From contig NZ_CVLB01000001.1 of assembly GCF_001049755.1 (NCBI RefSeq), positions 2,174,010-2,238,009 on the forward strand: DNA of 64,000 bases, given 5' to 3'. The stretch's first letter is position 1. The number at the start of each line of letters is the position of its first letter. Below the pieces are notes generated by a model. The model ran no database searches and had not been told where the DNA came from. It saw only the letters and a program-made list of their open reading frames with translations. Shown piece after piece: positions 8,565 through 17,954 of this stretch. The translations under genes and the position numbers were made by a program. Origin of the DNA: Brachyspira suanatina. Its GTDB lineage: Bacteria; Spirochaetota; Brachyspiria; Brachyspirales; Brachyspiraceae.

Positions 8565-9632
8565 ATGAATATAGATAGTATTAATGATATAAGAAAAAAA
8601 GTAAAAACTGTAAAAATTGGAAATGTTTTGATAGGCGGAAATAATCCTATAAGTATTCAGTCTATGACAAATACAGATACTAGGAATATAAAAGATACAG
8701 TTAATCAGATAAAATCGCTTGAAGATGCTGGGGTTGATATAGTAAGGCTTGCTGTTTTGGATATGGATGCTGCCAAAGCCATTAAAGAAATAAAAAATCA
8801 AACTAAAGTTCCTTTAATTGCTGATATACATTTTGATTATAGATTAGCATTAGAAAGTATGAAAAGCGGTATTGATTCTTTAAGACTTAATCCTGGTAAT
8901 ATAAAAGACAAAGAAAAAGTAAAAGAAGTTATAAAGGAAGCCAAAGAAAGAAATCTTACAATAAGAGTCGGAGTAAACGGAGGAAGTTTAGACAGAAGCA
9001 TATATAAAGAAGTAACTCCTGAAAACATGGTAAAAAGTGCTGCTGATCATATAAAATTAATGGAAGATTTAGATTTCACTAATATAAAAGTTTCTTTAAA
9101 ATCTTCAGACATCAAAACTACAATAGAAGCTAATACTCTATTCAGAGAAAAATTCGATTATCCTATACATTTGGGAGTAACAGAAGCTGGTACTTTAAGA
9201 AGCTCTCTAATAAAAAGTACAAGTGCTTTATCATATTTAATAATGCAGGGTATTGGCGATACTATAAGATACTCTATAACAGGTGATCCAGTAGAAGAAG
9301 TAATGGCTGGAAAAATGCTTCTTAAATTTTTAGGCATAAGAAATGAACCTTCCATAGAAATAATATCATGTCCTACATGCGGAAGATGTCAGGTTAATGT
9401 TGAAGAGGTGGCAAGCTTTATAGAAAAACATGTACAGAATATAAAAAAGAATATTACAATAGCTATTATGGGCTGTGTTGTAAATGGTCCTGGTGAAGCA
9501 AGGCATGCTGATTTTGGAGTGGCTGGAACAGGAGACGGCAATTTTATATTCTTTGAAAAGGAAAATGAACCTATAAAAGTAGCTAAAGATAATATTATAG
9601 CTTTCCTTACAAAAAAAATAGAAGAGTTTTAA
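8565..9632 (+). CDS. ispG: 4-hydroxy-3-methylbut-2-enyl diphosphate synthase
   Basis: Iron-sulfur enzyme of the MEP isoprenoid pathway that converts 2-C-methylerythritol 2,4-cyclodiphosphate to HMBPP. At 355 residues it is the compact bacterial form. The N-terminal TIM barrel has the conserved ISIQSMTNTDT and DIHFDYRLAL segments. The C-terminal part carries the [4Fe-4S] ligands Cys269, Cys272 and Cys304 plus Glu311 (SCPTCGRC and MGCVVNGPGEA), matching the Cys270/273/305 and Glu312 of E. coli. TAAGGA precedes the ATG. It is monocistronic here; the organism therefore makes isoprenoids by the MEP route. Confidence 0.97.
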   Translation: MNIDSINDIRKKVKTVKIGNVLIGGNNPISIQSMTNTDTRNIKDTVNQIKSLEDAGVDIVRLAVLDMDAAKAIKEIKNQTKVPLIADIHFDYRLALESMKSGIDSLRLNPGNIKDKEKVKEVIKEAKERNLTIRVGVNGGSLDRSIYKEVTPENMVKSAADHIKLMEDLDFTNIKVSLKSSDIKTTIEANTLFREKFDYPIHLGVTEAGTLRSSLIKSTSALSYLIMQGIGDTIRYSITGDPVEEVMAGKMLLKFLGIRNEPSIEIISCPTCGRCQVNVEEVASFIEKHVQNIKKNITIAIMGCVVNGPGEARHADFGVAGTGDGNFIFFEKENEPIKVAKDNIIAFLTKKIEEF

Positions 9633-9819
9633 AAGTTTTTATATTAGATTAAATTATATAGTTAAATAATTATAAATTAGTAGAATATGTTTTTCTATAT
9701 TAATAATATAGAATTTAAATGTATCAAATATTTTTTAATAACAATATATCATTATTGAAAAAATTGTAAATTTATGTTACTTTTACTCTATAATCTTCTT
9801 AAATAATAAAGTATAGAAA

Positions 9820-11169
9820 ATGCATGGAAAAAAGATTAGAGATATAATATTCAATATAGATGAAGCATATAAAAATAGGTTATACTTTTTATCCGAAAGA
9901 CTTCTCAAAGATATAGTGGATAAAAATCTAGAATATTATAAACTATATATTTTATTTGCATATTTAATGCAGTTAGAAGATAATAAAGAAAAATTAAATC
10001 TGTCAATTCAATACTCTTCAAAAGCAATAGAATCAAATAAGCATTATCTATTGGCATATTGCTATAGATACAAGGCAAGTAAAAAATTGTTAGAAAATTA
10101 TAAAAATGATAAGTATACAAAACAATTAGAACAATTAATAAATCAGGATATAAATTATTTAAAAAAATTATCTAATAATTTTATTATAAAGAAGCATATG
10201 AAAAATTTCATTAAAAATCCCCTATCCTATTATGATAAAAATAAGTTAATATTAAAAACTTCTTCTCAAATAAAAAAATATATAAAGTATTTTAACAGAG
10301 AAAAAGTAAAATATGACTATATAGATATAATAGAAAATTATAACTTCTTCATAAAAAATAATGATAATGATTATGAAGCATATAATTTAAGAGGATTTTT
10401 AAAATATAATCTTAAATTATATGATGAAGCATTAGAAGATTTTAATAAATCTATAACACTTAATTCCAGACTTGCAGAAAATTATTATAATAGAGCTAAA
10501 CTTTATTATACATTAAAGCGTTATGAAGAAGCCTTGAAAGATTTTAGAAAAGCACAGAAAATATTTGTAAGAAATAATATTGATTCTCCATTAGATATAA
10601 TAAAATGCGATCATTATATAGCTTGGTGCAATTATAGTTTAATGAGAGATGAAAAAATATTTTTAGATATTGAAGTAGATGAAGATATTAATGATTTTTC
10701 TGAAGGATACTACAATAGTGCTAAATTAAAATTCAATAAGAAAAATTATAAAGATGCTTTGAAAATTTTTTCTAAAGTAGATAAAAATAATAAAAACTAT
10801 ACTAAAACAAAATATTATAAAAATATATGCAAATGTAAAATCAATAATAATTGTAATATAAATTTAATAGTTAATATTTTAAGATTATCTGATATTTATA
10901 AATACGAAAATGACTTTCATGTTACAGAAAATTTATGCAATGAAGCTTTAGAATATATTAAATCTATAAAAGAAAAAAACGACTTTTGGTATTTATATCT
11001 TAAAGGCATTGCTTTGTATGAATTATATGACATATCATTTTTGGATTATAAGTTAAAAGAAAAAGTATTGTATTATCTTAATAAATCTAAATGTACTATC
11101 GAAAAAGAAAATAAATATTATAAAAGAATAGAAGAAATAACAACGGATATTACAGAATATGGCATTTGA
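9820..11169 (+). CDS. TPR-containing protein of unknown function
   Basis: A 449-residue soluble protein. Tetratricopeptide repeats are clear in the middle (residues about 185-255: EAYNLRGFLKYNLKLYDEA and NYYNRAKLYYTLKRYEEAL), with weaker helical repeats before and after. There is no signal peptide. The ATG lacks a strong ribosome site. Its last 11 bases overlap the start of the next gene in another frame, which indicates translational coupling; both are very rich in Lys, Asn, Tyr and Ile. TPR repeats mediate protein-protein contacts, and the partner is plausibly the product of the overlapping gene. Confidence 0.75.
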   Translation: MHGKKIRDIIFNIDEAYKNRLYFLSERLLKDIVDKNLEYYKLYILFAYLMQLEDNKEKLNLSIQYSSKAIESNKHYLLAYCYRYKASKKLLENYKNDKYTKQLEQLINQDINYLKKLSNNFIIKKHMKNFIKNPLSYYDKNKLILKTSSQIKKYIKYFNREKVKYDYIDIIENYNFFIKNNDNDYEAYNLRGFLKYNLKLYDEALEDFNKSITLNSRLAENYYNRAKLYYTLKRYEEALKDFRKAQKIFVRNNIDSPLDIIKCDHYIAWCNYSLMRDEKIFLDIEVDEDINDFSEGYYNSAKLKFNKKNYKDALKIFSKVDKNNKNYTKTKYYKNICKCKINNNCNINLIVNILRLSDIYKYENDFHVTENLCNEALEYIKSIKEKNDFWYLYLKGIALYELYDISFLDYKLKEKVLYYLNKSKCTIEKENKYYKRIEEITTDITEYGI

Positions 11170-12448
11170 TATAAATACCAAAAATATAGAATTCAATTAT
11201 AAGAATTCAAAAAAGAATATTTCATCTTTGAAAGATATCATAAACAATAAAAAAAATATTTATTTGATTGAAAGTGTATCCGGTAGAGAAAAAGATATTG
11301 AAAAAGACTATAAAATAAGAAAAATAATAATAAATGATGATAATATATTCGATTATGATATTTCTAAAAAAGTGCAGTATATAAATAAAAATGAAATTAA
11401 TAATATTATAAATAAATCCAATACATATTTTTTAAGCCGTGATGCTTTTATAGAATATTATAATATTTTATATGATAACAAAATAGATAGCGAAGAATAT
11501 ATAAAAAGAATAAAAGACAGAATAAAACAAAGACAATACAGAGAATTAATATTACCAGCATATAAATTAAAAAGTAAAGAAAAAGGTAAAGAAGGTTATT
11601 TTTATTCTTTAGAAGAAATGGAATTATTTGATATTGTCATAGAATATTTTGAACTTGAAATGAGTAAGTTAAAAGATATTTTATACAGTAAAAAGATTAA
11701 TTATTATAATATCATAAACTCTAAAATAAAATGTTTTTACAAAAATATTCAAAATTACAAATCAAAAAATAATGATAAGATGACATATTATCATTATAAA
11801 TTATACTTTATACCATTTTTAATTTTTGATAATTTCAAACAGGAAAAAATTACCGAAAATGAACATAATGAACTTATAAGATTATACAGAAAGTTTTATA
11901 AATCATTGAAAAAAATAAAAAAAGAAAAAAAAGAATATACATATTTAGGATATAAATTAGAAAATAAAGAAACGTTTTACAAAAAAAATCTCATAAAAAT
12001 ATTTGAAGTATTTTCTTATGAAGATTATAAAAATGCTTCATATTTAGAAGAATATATTCAATTTCACAAGGAATTAATAGAATATCAAATAAAGCATAAT
12101 AGATATATAGAATATTATAATAACTTTTTTAATGATAAGATTTTAATTTTTTTATATTTTACAGATAGAATTTCTAATAATGATTTTTTATTTTTTAAAA
12201 AACATATAGAAGAATTAAAAAAAATAAATGCTGAAAATAATAATGAATACAAAGCTATAAAGCTGACAGAAAAAGATGAAAATATAATTTATGAAACAAT
12301 AATTAAAAACGATTATAAAAAAGTAATTATAGGATATATAGAATTATACAATTTCAACAAAATTTATCATAAATCATCAAAAAAGCATTATAAAAGAAGT
12401 ATAGAACTTATTTCAGGATATAATTTCTTCAAAAAAATTTTAAAATAA
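11159..12448 (+). CDS. Uncharacterised protein coupled to a TPR protein
   Basis: A 429-residue protein I do not recognise. It is highly charged, with many Lys, Glu, Asn and Tyr, with long helical stretches (such as SEEYIKRIKDRIKQRQYREL) and no signal peptide or clear membrane segment. The start codon lies within the last codons of the TPR gene (11-base overlap), so it is very likely co-translated with it. The pair ends with an imperfect terminator at 12452. Base composition is even more AT-rich than in nearby housekeeping genes, as is common for lineage-specific genes; no homologue could be named. Confidence 0.65.
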   Translation: MAFDINTKNIEFNYKNSKKNISSLKDIINNKKNIYLIESVSGREKDIEKDYKIRKIIINDDNIFDYDISKKVQYINKNEINNIINKSNTYFLSRDAFIEYYNILYDNKIDSEEYIKRIKDRIKQRQYRELILPAYKLKSKEKGKEGYFYSLEEMELFDIVIEYFELEMSKLKDILYSKKINYYNIINSKIKCFYKNIQNYKSKNNDKMTYYHYKLYFIPFLIFDNFKQEKITENEHNELIRLYRKFYKSLKKIKKEKKEYTYLGYKLENKETFYKKNLIKIFEVFSYEDYKNASYLEEYIQFHKELIEYQIKHNRYIEYYNNFFNDKILIFLYFTDRISNNDFLFFKKHIEELKKINAENNNEYKAIKLTEKDENIIYETIIKNDYKKVIIGYIELYNFNKIYHKSSKKHYKRSIELISGYNFFKKILK

Positions 12449-12451
12449 TTT

Positions 12452-12481
12452 TTGAAGTATTTAAAAAAATGCATACTTCAA
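12452..12481 (+). terminator. Stem-loop after the coupled TPR gene pair
   Basis: TTGAAGTAT (12452-12460) and ATACTTCAA (12473-12481) form a perfect 9-base stem three bases after the stop codon. The following T-tract is interrupted (ATGCAATATTTTATTTTT), so termination may be partial. Confidence 0.6.
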
Positions 12482-12824
12482 ATGCAATATTTTATTTTTA
12501 ACGTATAGTAATGTCAAAATATTTTATAAACCTAATATTAAAGACTTATAAGGAGGTAAGGTAAAAACTGCAAAAATGGTAAATATAATTGGAAAATATG
12601 CTAAATTGACTTTTTATTATTATATATTCTTTACTGATAAAATAGTTATGAATATAGGTTTATTATACAAATGTTGATTTTATGGTATATGATCTTTCTA
12701 ATTATATAAAATCATTATTCCTTACTTATTATATAGGTTAAAGTAGGACTGATATTCTGTCCTAAAGCTTTTAATTAATTTGACATAATCATTTTAAATT
12801 AAAACAATCAATATCATTAAAAAG
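12482..12824 (+). other. Gene-poor segment, possible small RNA or small ORF
   Basis: No recognisable protein gene lies here, yet a strong terminator follows at 12825, too far from the previous gene to serve it. Visible structure: a perfect AAGGAGG (12550-12556) with a 33-codon ORF whose ATG at 12576 is too distant for good initiation (ORF 12576-12677), and a stem TAGGAC (12744-12749)/GTCCTA (12759-12764). These suggest an independent short transcript ending at about 12865, but no consensus promoter stands out. Confidence 0.35.
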
Positions 12825-12865
12825 CCTGTCTTATATTTTAGGCTATGAGGCAGGTTTTTTATTAT
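12825..12865 (+). terminator. Strong rho-independent terminator without an obvious upstream gene
   Basis: CCTGTCTTATA (12825-12835) pairs with TATGAGGCAGG (12844-12854) through 11 pairs, two of them G-U, followed by TTTTTT. The nearest upstream gene ended at 12448 with its own stem-loop. Confidence 0.75.
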
Positions 12866-12974
12866 TTTTATTTAATAATTTATTAAAATATATAATAAAT
12901 TAAATTAATAACTATGAAAAACCGAATTTTATTTAATAAATAATACTGAAATTTAATAATTAAAGGTATTTATT

Positions 12975-14051
12975 ATGAAAAGAATTTATCTATTAACCGC
13001 TATATTATTTATAGTAATAATTTTTAATATATACCCTAACACTTCTCAAAATACCTATATAGATAAATATCTTCTTCTTACACTTAATGGTACAATAGAT
13101 AAATCACAAATAACTATGCATATAAAAATAAAAAATCCTGATTCTATTATAGAAGGAAAAATTACAACTATAAAAGGGCATTATAAATATGATCTTATAA
13201 ATATGCCTATAAAAATTGAAGGAAATATTGATAAAAAAGGAATAACTATAAAAACTCACAATAATGAAATTTTTTCTTTTAATTTGAATGAAAATCAATT
13301 ATACGATATTATCAATTCAAAAAATGAAATATATGTTAATTTTAATGGAAAATGGAGAAATAAAGAAAAATCATCCGAATGCAGCATAAAAAACATTAAA
13401 TTTGTTCACTCAATTTATGAAGTATATGTGGAAAAAGAATATAAAGAAAATTCAGGTTCTATGGGGGCAATATATATAGAAAATAAATCTTTAGCAATAT
13501 ATAATGGAAATGTAACTAATACTACATTAAATCAATTAATTTCTGATATAAATAACAATCTTGATGAAAAACTAAAAACAGATAATCAAACAAACAATTT
13601 AAACTATACTGAATCTTCTTCCATTTCAGATTATTTCGATAATAATATATTTTCTATTAAAAACTATTCTGATGGATATTACGGAGAATTTGGAATTATT
13701 TATAAATCATATACAACCATATTTACTATAAACTCACTAGTAAAAATCAATAATTATTTAGGAAATTTGGTATATGATACTAAAGAGTTTAGAACTTTTT
13801 TAAAAAACAAAATAAAAGAACAAACTTATAATTATGACAATGATAATTTCGGAGAATATTTTGATGAATATATAACTTCTCTCAACTATGCTGAAATATA
13901 TTTTAATACCGATGCTTCCGTAACTATTCATTTCTTTTTTGGTAAAGAAAAACTAGAATATGGCTTTATAAACATAAACATAGAAGAACTAAAACCTTAT
14001 ATAAAACCTGATAGTTTTTACAGTTATTTATTTTATAATTTGAGTTTATAA
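12975..14051 (+). CDS. Exported protein of unknown function
   Basis: A 358-residue protein with an N-terminal signal peptide (IYLLTAILFIVIIFNIYPNTS), so it is secreted or envelope-bound. The C-terminal third (from about residue 225, DGYYGEFGIIYKS, to the end) resembles the layout of DUF3298/RsiV-type domains: 'EYFDEYI..LNYAEIYFNTDASVTIHFFFG...INIEELKPYI'. That match is by eye and tentative. AAAGG precedes the ATG. It stands alone before the cdaA promoter. The function is unknown. Confidence 0.65.
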   Translation: MKRIYLLTAILFIVIIFNIYPNTSQNTYIDKYLLLTLNGTIDKSQITMHIKIKNPDSIIEGKITTIKGHYKYDLINMPIKIEGNIDKKGITIKTHNNEIFSFNLNENQLYDIINSKNEIYVNFNGKWRNKEKSSECSIKNIKFVHSIYEVYVEKEYKENSGSMGAIYIENKSLAIYNGNVTNTTLNQLISDINNNLDEKLKTDNQTNNLNYTESSSISDYFDNNIFSIKNYSDGYYGEFGIIYKSYTTIFTINSLVKINNYLGNLVYDTKEFRTFLKNKIKEQTYNYDNDNFGEYFDEYITSLNYAEIYFNTDASVTIHFFFGKEKLEYGFININIEELKPYIKPDSFYSYLFYNLSL

Positions 14052-14108
14052 CTATGCAATAATTTAAATATAATAATGTAAATAATAAAAATAATTAAAT
14101 AGCAAATA

Positions 14109-14136
14109 TTTACAAATTATATATTTGTGATATAAT
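14109..14136 (+). promoter_or_regulatory. Promoter of the cdaA operon, close to the start codon
   Basis: TTTACA (14109-14114), 16-base spacer, TATAAT (14131-14136). The start codon of cdaA at 14146 is only 9 bases further on, so transcripts from this promoter would begin almost at the ATG and have little or no leader. Confidence 0.6.
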
Positions 14137-14145
14137 GGAAAAGCA

Positions 14146-14928
14146 ATGCTTTATGTAATAAATAATTTTATATCAACCTCAAACTGGCGATATTTCTTTT
14201 ATGGCCTTGATATAATATTGGTTGCTGTATTATTTTATATTATATATATGCTTATGTATAATACAAGAGCTTACAGCATAGCAATAGGTTTTATAATATT
14301 ATTTTTTATTACTTTAATAGCAAAAGTATTCGGACTTTCTACATTATCTTGGATATTTGACCAATTCTTCCAAGTAGGACTTATAGCCATAGTAGTAATA
14401 TTCCAAGCTGAAATAAAACATGCCTTGAGAATATTGGGAGGAAGAGCTTTTTTAAAAAAATCATTCAGATATGATGAAGATCAAATTCAAAAAATATTAA
14501 GTGCTACATTTAACTTATCATATAAAGGATACGGTGCTTTAATAGTATTTCAAAGAAATATATCCTTACATTCCTTAGTTGATAGAGCTGTAAAACTTAA
14601 TGCTGATATATCCATAGAACTTGTTGAATCTATATTTTTTAAGAATAACCCTATTCATGACGGAGCAGCAATAATAATGGAAAATAGAATAGCAGCAGCA
14701 AGCGCATATCTACCACTCACAGAAATAGAGCCTCAAATAAAAAATAGAAGATTAGGTACAAGACATAGAGCAGCACTTGGTATTTCAGAACAAACAGATG
14801 CTGTAGTTATTGTAGTTTCAGAGGAAACTCAATGCGTATCTATTGTTCATAATGGTATATTAGAATATAATTTAAATAGAGAAGAATTAGATAAAAGACT
14901 TGGAGAACTTTTAGAGATAAAAAAATGA
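14146..14928 (+). CDS. cdaA: Diadenylate cyclase CdaA
   Basis: Membrane-bound enzyme that makes the second messenger c-di-AMP from two ATP. The 260 residues hold three N-terminal membrane helices (about residues 18-75), then the cytoplasmic DAC domain with both signature motifs: DGAAIIMENRIAAASAYLPLT and GTRHRAALGISE, the DGA and RHR residues that bind metal and ATP. The length and topology are those of CdaA rather than DisA. The next gene, its regulator CdaR, overlaps by 4 bases (ATGA). The operon also contains a NusG domain II protein and a Gx transporter. Confidence 0.95.
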   Translation: MLYVINNFISTSNWRYFFYGLDIILVAVLFYIIYMLMYNTRAYSIAIGFIILFFITLIAKVFGLSTLSWIFDQFFQVGLIAIVVIFQAEIKHALRILGGRAFLKKSFRYDEDQIQKILSATFNLSYKGYGALIVFQRNISLHSLVDRAVKLNADISIELVESIFFKNNPIHDGAAIIMENRIAAASAYLPLTEIEPQIKNRRLGTRHRAALGISEQTDAVVIVVSEETQCVSIVHNGILEYNLNREELDKRLGELLEIKK

Positions 14929-15968
14929 GCAGCAAAAAAACATCAGATTTAAGTAAATTTAGTTTTAAAAAAGCGTTAGCTCGTATAACGAATAGATTAG
15001 GAATTAAATTATTATGTCTGTTAATGTCATTTTTATTATTCCTATTTGTAAGATATCAGAAAGAATATACTAAGGATTATGTTACTAAAATAGAAATAAA
15101 AAATATTCCCTCAAGATTATTAATTGCAAATGACATACCTGAAAATATTACAATAACTCTAAAAGGATTTAAAGACAATATTTATGAACTTCCTACAGAA
15201 TTTAGTGCTTATATAGACCTTACTAATGCTACTATAGGAAGCAATATGTATGAAGTTAATTTAGCAGGCGATATAGATTATTCAAAAATGAATATTACGG
15301 TAAATCCAAGTGAAATACCTATAATATTAGATGAATTATCATACAAAACAGTACCTATAAAAGTACCTACTATAGGAACTGCAGCATATGGTCTTACAAT
15401 TGATAATATAATAGTAAATCCGTCAAATACAATAATATCAGGCCCTAAAGCCTTAATATCGTCTATAGATGAAATAAAAACTTATAATGTGGATATATCA
15501 GACAAATATTTAGATTATTCATCAATATCAAGAATACATTTACCTAGAAATATAAAATCTGATGTTTCAAGAGTAAATATAAATATTATTTTCAATAAAA
15601 ATCTTGACAAAGTGGAATTTAATAATCTTGCTATAAGTATAGATAATTTAAACGGAAAATTCAAAATTAATGATCGTAATCCTCTTATAATAAATAAAGT
15701 AGTTTTGGAAGCTAATAAAGTAATGCTTGACAATTTATCACCTGATGATATTAAATTGTATATAGATTTACAAGAAATGACAAATGTCGGTATATATTCA
15801 AATGTATCTGTAGAAGCTAATGTACCTATTCAAGCAAAACTTATAGAAATAGAACCTTCATTTTTTGATATTGAAATAATAGAAAGAGAAATAACAGATA
15901 ATAATATAACCAATGCTGATAACAACATAAATGAAAATAATAATAAAAGCAACTTAACTAACAGATAA
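14925..15968 (+). CDS. cdaR: YbbR-domain protein, CdaA regulator CdaR
   Basis: Membrane-anchored partner that modulates the diadenylate cyclase CdaA from the outer face of the membrane. A short basic N-terminus leads into a membrane helix (LGIKLLCLLMSFLLFLFVRY, near residues 25-45), followed by repeated YbbR domains. The repeats show as 'IEIKNIPSRLLIANDIPENITITLKG' and 'PVKVPTIGTAAYGLTIDNIIVNPSNTIISGP'-like segments (shortened here), the typical 'v.vsP..v.v.Gp' pattern. The C-terminal tail is Asn-rich and low-complexity (NITNADNNINENNNKS). It overlaps cdaA by 4 bases, the usual arrangement. Confidence 0.9.
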   Translation: MSSKKTSDLSKFSFKKALARITNRLGIKLLCLLMSFLLFLFVRYQKEYTKDYVTKIEIKNIPSRLLIANDIPENITITLKGFKDNIYELPTEFSAYIDLTNATIGSNMYEVNLAGDIDYSKMNITVNPSEIPIILDELSYKTVPIKVPTIGTAAYGLTIDNIIVNPSNTIISGPKALISSIDEIKTYNVDISDKYLDYSSISRIHLPRNIKSDVSRVNINIIFNKNLDKVEFNNLAISIDNLNGKFKINDRNPLIINKVVLEANKVMLDNLSPDDIKLYIDLQEMTNVGIYSNVSVEANVPIQAKLIEIEPSFFDIEIIEREITDNNITNADNNINENNNKSNLTNR

Positions 15969-15984
15969 GGTAAATTAGTAAATA

Positions 15985-16347
15985 ATGAAGAGATTAAAAT
16001 ACGGTGATGTATTAATATTTTTATTTATAATTATTTTCTCATTTTTTTATGCTAAAAACTTGATTTCAAATAAAAGCAGTAAAATAATAATAGATACTTA
16101 TGATAAATCTTTTAGATATGATTTAAATACTGACAGAGAAATTACTGTTAATGGTTTATTAGGTGAATCAAAAATACTTATAAGCAATCAGCAAATTATG
16201 TTTGAAAGTTCGCCTTGCAGAGATAAACTATGCATCAAAGCAGGCGTACTAAAAAATTCACCTATAATATGCATGCCTAATGGTATATCTATAAGATTCG
16301 AAAAAAATATGGAGAACAATATAGAAATTGATTCTGTAGTTCAATAG
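15985..16347 (+). CDS. NusG domain II-containing protein (DUF1312 type)
   Basis: A 120-residue protein with an N-terminal membrane helix (YGDVLIFLFIIIFSFFYA) and an extracytoplasmic domain of the NusG_II family. The conserved cysteine region is SSPCRDKLCIKAG...ICMPNGISI, with two close cysteines and a third further on. These proteins are usually encoded next to Gx transporters or FMN-transfer genes, as here, where a Gx transporter follows 8 bases later. Their precise role is unknown; a part in envelope redox or electron-transfer complexes has been suggested for the family. Confidence 0.8.
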   Translation: MKRLKYGDVLIFLFIIIFSFFYAKNLISNKSSKIIIDTYDKSFRYDLNTDREITVNGLLGESKILISNQQIMFESSPCRDKLCIKAGVLKNSPIICMPNGISIRFEKNMENNIEIDSVVQ

Positions 16348-16355
16348 GAATATTT

Positions 16356-16901
16356 ATGTTATTTTTAGAGAATATAAAATCTCATATAGGTAAAAGAAGA
16401 ATATACGATATAATATTTTTTGCTTTTTTATCCTCATTTATAGCAGCTGTTGAAAATATGTTTCCAAGACCAATACCATATTTCAGGATAGGATTTTCTT
16501 TTATTATTGTATTGATGGTTGTAGACGTATTCACTTTCAGAGAGCTATTATTACTCATATTTATAAAGAATGTTTCTGTTGCTTTGGCTTTTGCCTATAT
16601 ATTAACACCTCCATTTTATTTAGGATTATGCGGAGGAATCACATCAATCATAATAATGAAATTTATGAGTTATTTCAAAAATACATTTTCTATTTTTGGA
16701 GTGAGTTTAGCAGGTTCTTTAATAAGTAATTTATCTCAGGCTTTTCTATCCAAATATTTATTTAAATTACCGGATATAAGATTCTTAATAGTACCTGTAT
16801 TTATATTATCACTAATAACAGGAAGTATAGTTGGAATTATCACTATGTTATTATGCACAAATAATACTAAAAAAAGTGATTCTTATGCTGATAATAATTA
16901 A
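16356..16901 (+). CDS. Gx transporter family protein (Hpre_diP_synt_I)
   Basis: A 181-residue integral membrane protein with five or six helices. It matches the family annotated as 'heptaprenyl diphosphate synthase component I' or Gx transporter: the RIYDIIFFAFLSSFIAAVEN start, the FRIGFSFIIVLMVVDVFTFRE segment and the LCGGITSIIIMKF motif are typical. Many members are small-solute or precursor transporters related to ECF substrate components. It is the last gene of the cdaA operon, and its stop overlaps the stop of the convergent TPR gene by 4 bases, leaving no room for a terminator. Confidence 0.8.
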   Translation: MLFLENIKSHIGKRRIYDIIFFAFLSSFIAAVENMFPRPIPYFRIGFSFIIVLMVVDVFTFRELLLLIFIKNVSVALAFAYILTPPFYLGLCGGITSIIIMKFMSYFKNTFSIFGVSLAGSLISNLSQAFLSKYLFKLPDIRFLIVPVFILSLITGSIVGIITMLLCTNNTKKSDSYADNN

Positions 16902-17938
16902 TTAATAGCAAGTAAAGTTTCCTGTAAAGCCTGCATATATTCTCTTGCTCTTGAAACATTAGGATTAGCAGGATATTCTGATATAAAAGTATCCAAAACC
17001 TTATAAGAATCTGAATATCTTCCTACCTTGAAATATGATAAACCTATATAAAGCAAAGCCTCAGCATCTAGGGTATAAATATTATTGAGTCTTACTCTAT
17101 TGTAATAATCTAATGCCTTATTATAGTTTTTTTCATTATAATATGATTGTGCTATTCTAAATAGAGCATCTTCAGCATGTTCTGTTCTAGGGAATAATTC
17201 GGCTATTTTTGTATAATACATTCTTGATTTTGTATAATTACCTTCAACAAATGTTTTATGAGCCATAGCAGGAACTTGTATTAAATATGTTCTTACAACT
17301 TCATCATAATATATACTAGTTTTATTATATTTTAGAAAATCTTCATAAGTTTCAAATGCCCTGTCATATTCATTCATATTAAAATAAACTCTTGCCCTTC
17401 CAAGTACAGCTAATTCTCCATCATATCTTAAAAAATAACTTAATGCTTCACCATACTTTTTTTGAAGGAATAACTGATAACCATATTGAACATTTATTTT
17501 TGAAGTTAAATTCGAATTTCCTGTCTGCAAATTTTCCTGCAATTTTGACATTATATATGGATCTGCATGATTTTCTAATCTTGATATATCAGCATAGGCT
17601 AAAATTGCATTTACAGAATATTGAGAAAAATTAGGATTATTAATTATACTAGAAAGTCTTTCTTTTGCTAAAGAATATTTTTTTAATCTTTTTAAAGAAT
17701 CTGCAACCATAAAATATGCTTCAGCTATATTATTTATAGGTCTGGATTTACTATCTATTGATAAATATTCATTTAAATTATTAATGGCTTCCTGATAATT
17801 TTCTATCTCATAACTTCTTTTTCCTTTTTGAAAATATCTTTCAGGAGAAGATAATGCTGATATTTTTGTAATAAATACACCGCCCAATATTGCTACTATA
17901 GTTATAACAGATGCCAAAACTGCTGCATAAGTTTTCAT
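16898..17938 (-). CDS. Membrane-anchored TPR protein
   Basis: A 346-residue protein with an N-terminal membrane anchor (YAAVLASVITIVAILGGVFIT) and then tetratricopeptide repeats along its whole length, in two blocks (residues about 35-130 and 175-340). Typical motifs are YEIENYQEAINNLNEYLSID and DALFRIAQSYYNEKNYNKAL. The repeats probably face the periplasm and act as a protein-binding scaffold, similar to YbgF/BamD-like proteins, but no specific family is certain. It follows the upstream TPR gene (17955-18902) by 16 bases, so the two form an operon. Confidence 0.8.
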   Translation of the reverse strand: MKTYAAVLASVITIVAILGGVFITKISALSSPERYFQKGKRSYEIENYQEAINNLNEYLSIDSKSRPINNIAEAYFMVADSLKRLKKYSLAKERLSSIINNPNFSQYSVNAILAYADISRLENHADPYIMSKLQENLQTGNSNLTSKINVQYGYQLFLQKKYGEALSYFLRYDGELAVLGRARVYFNMNEYDRAFETYEDFLKYNKTSIYYDEVVRTYLIQVPAMAHKTFVEGNYTKSRMYYTKIAELFPRTEHAEDALFRIAQSYYNEKNYNKALDYYNRVRLNNIYTLDAEALLYIGLSYFKVGRYSDSYKVLDTFISEYPANPNVSRAREYMQALQETLLAIN

Positions 17939-17954
17939 AATTTAAATACTCCAA

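Noticed and set aside
12576..12677. 33-codon ORF downstream of a perfect AGGAGG
   Set aside because: The ribosome site is 19 bases from the ATG, too far for efficient use, and the product has no recognisable feature. Kept only as part of the possible small-RNA segment.
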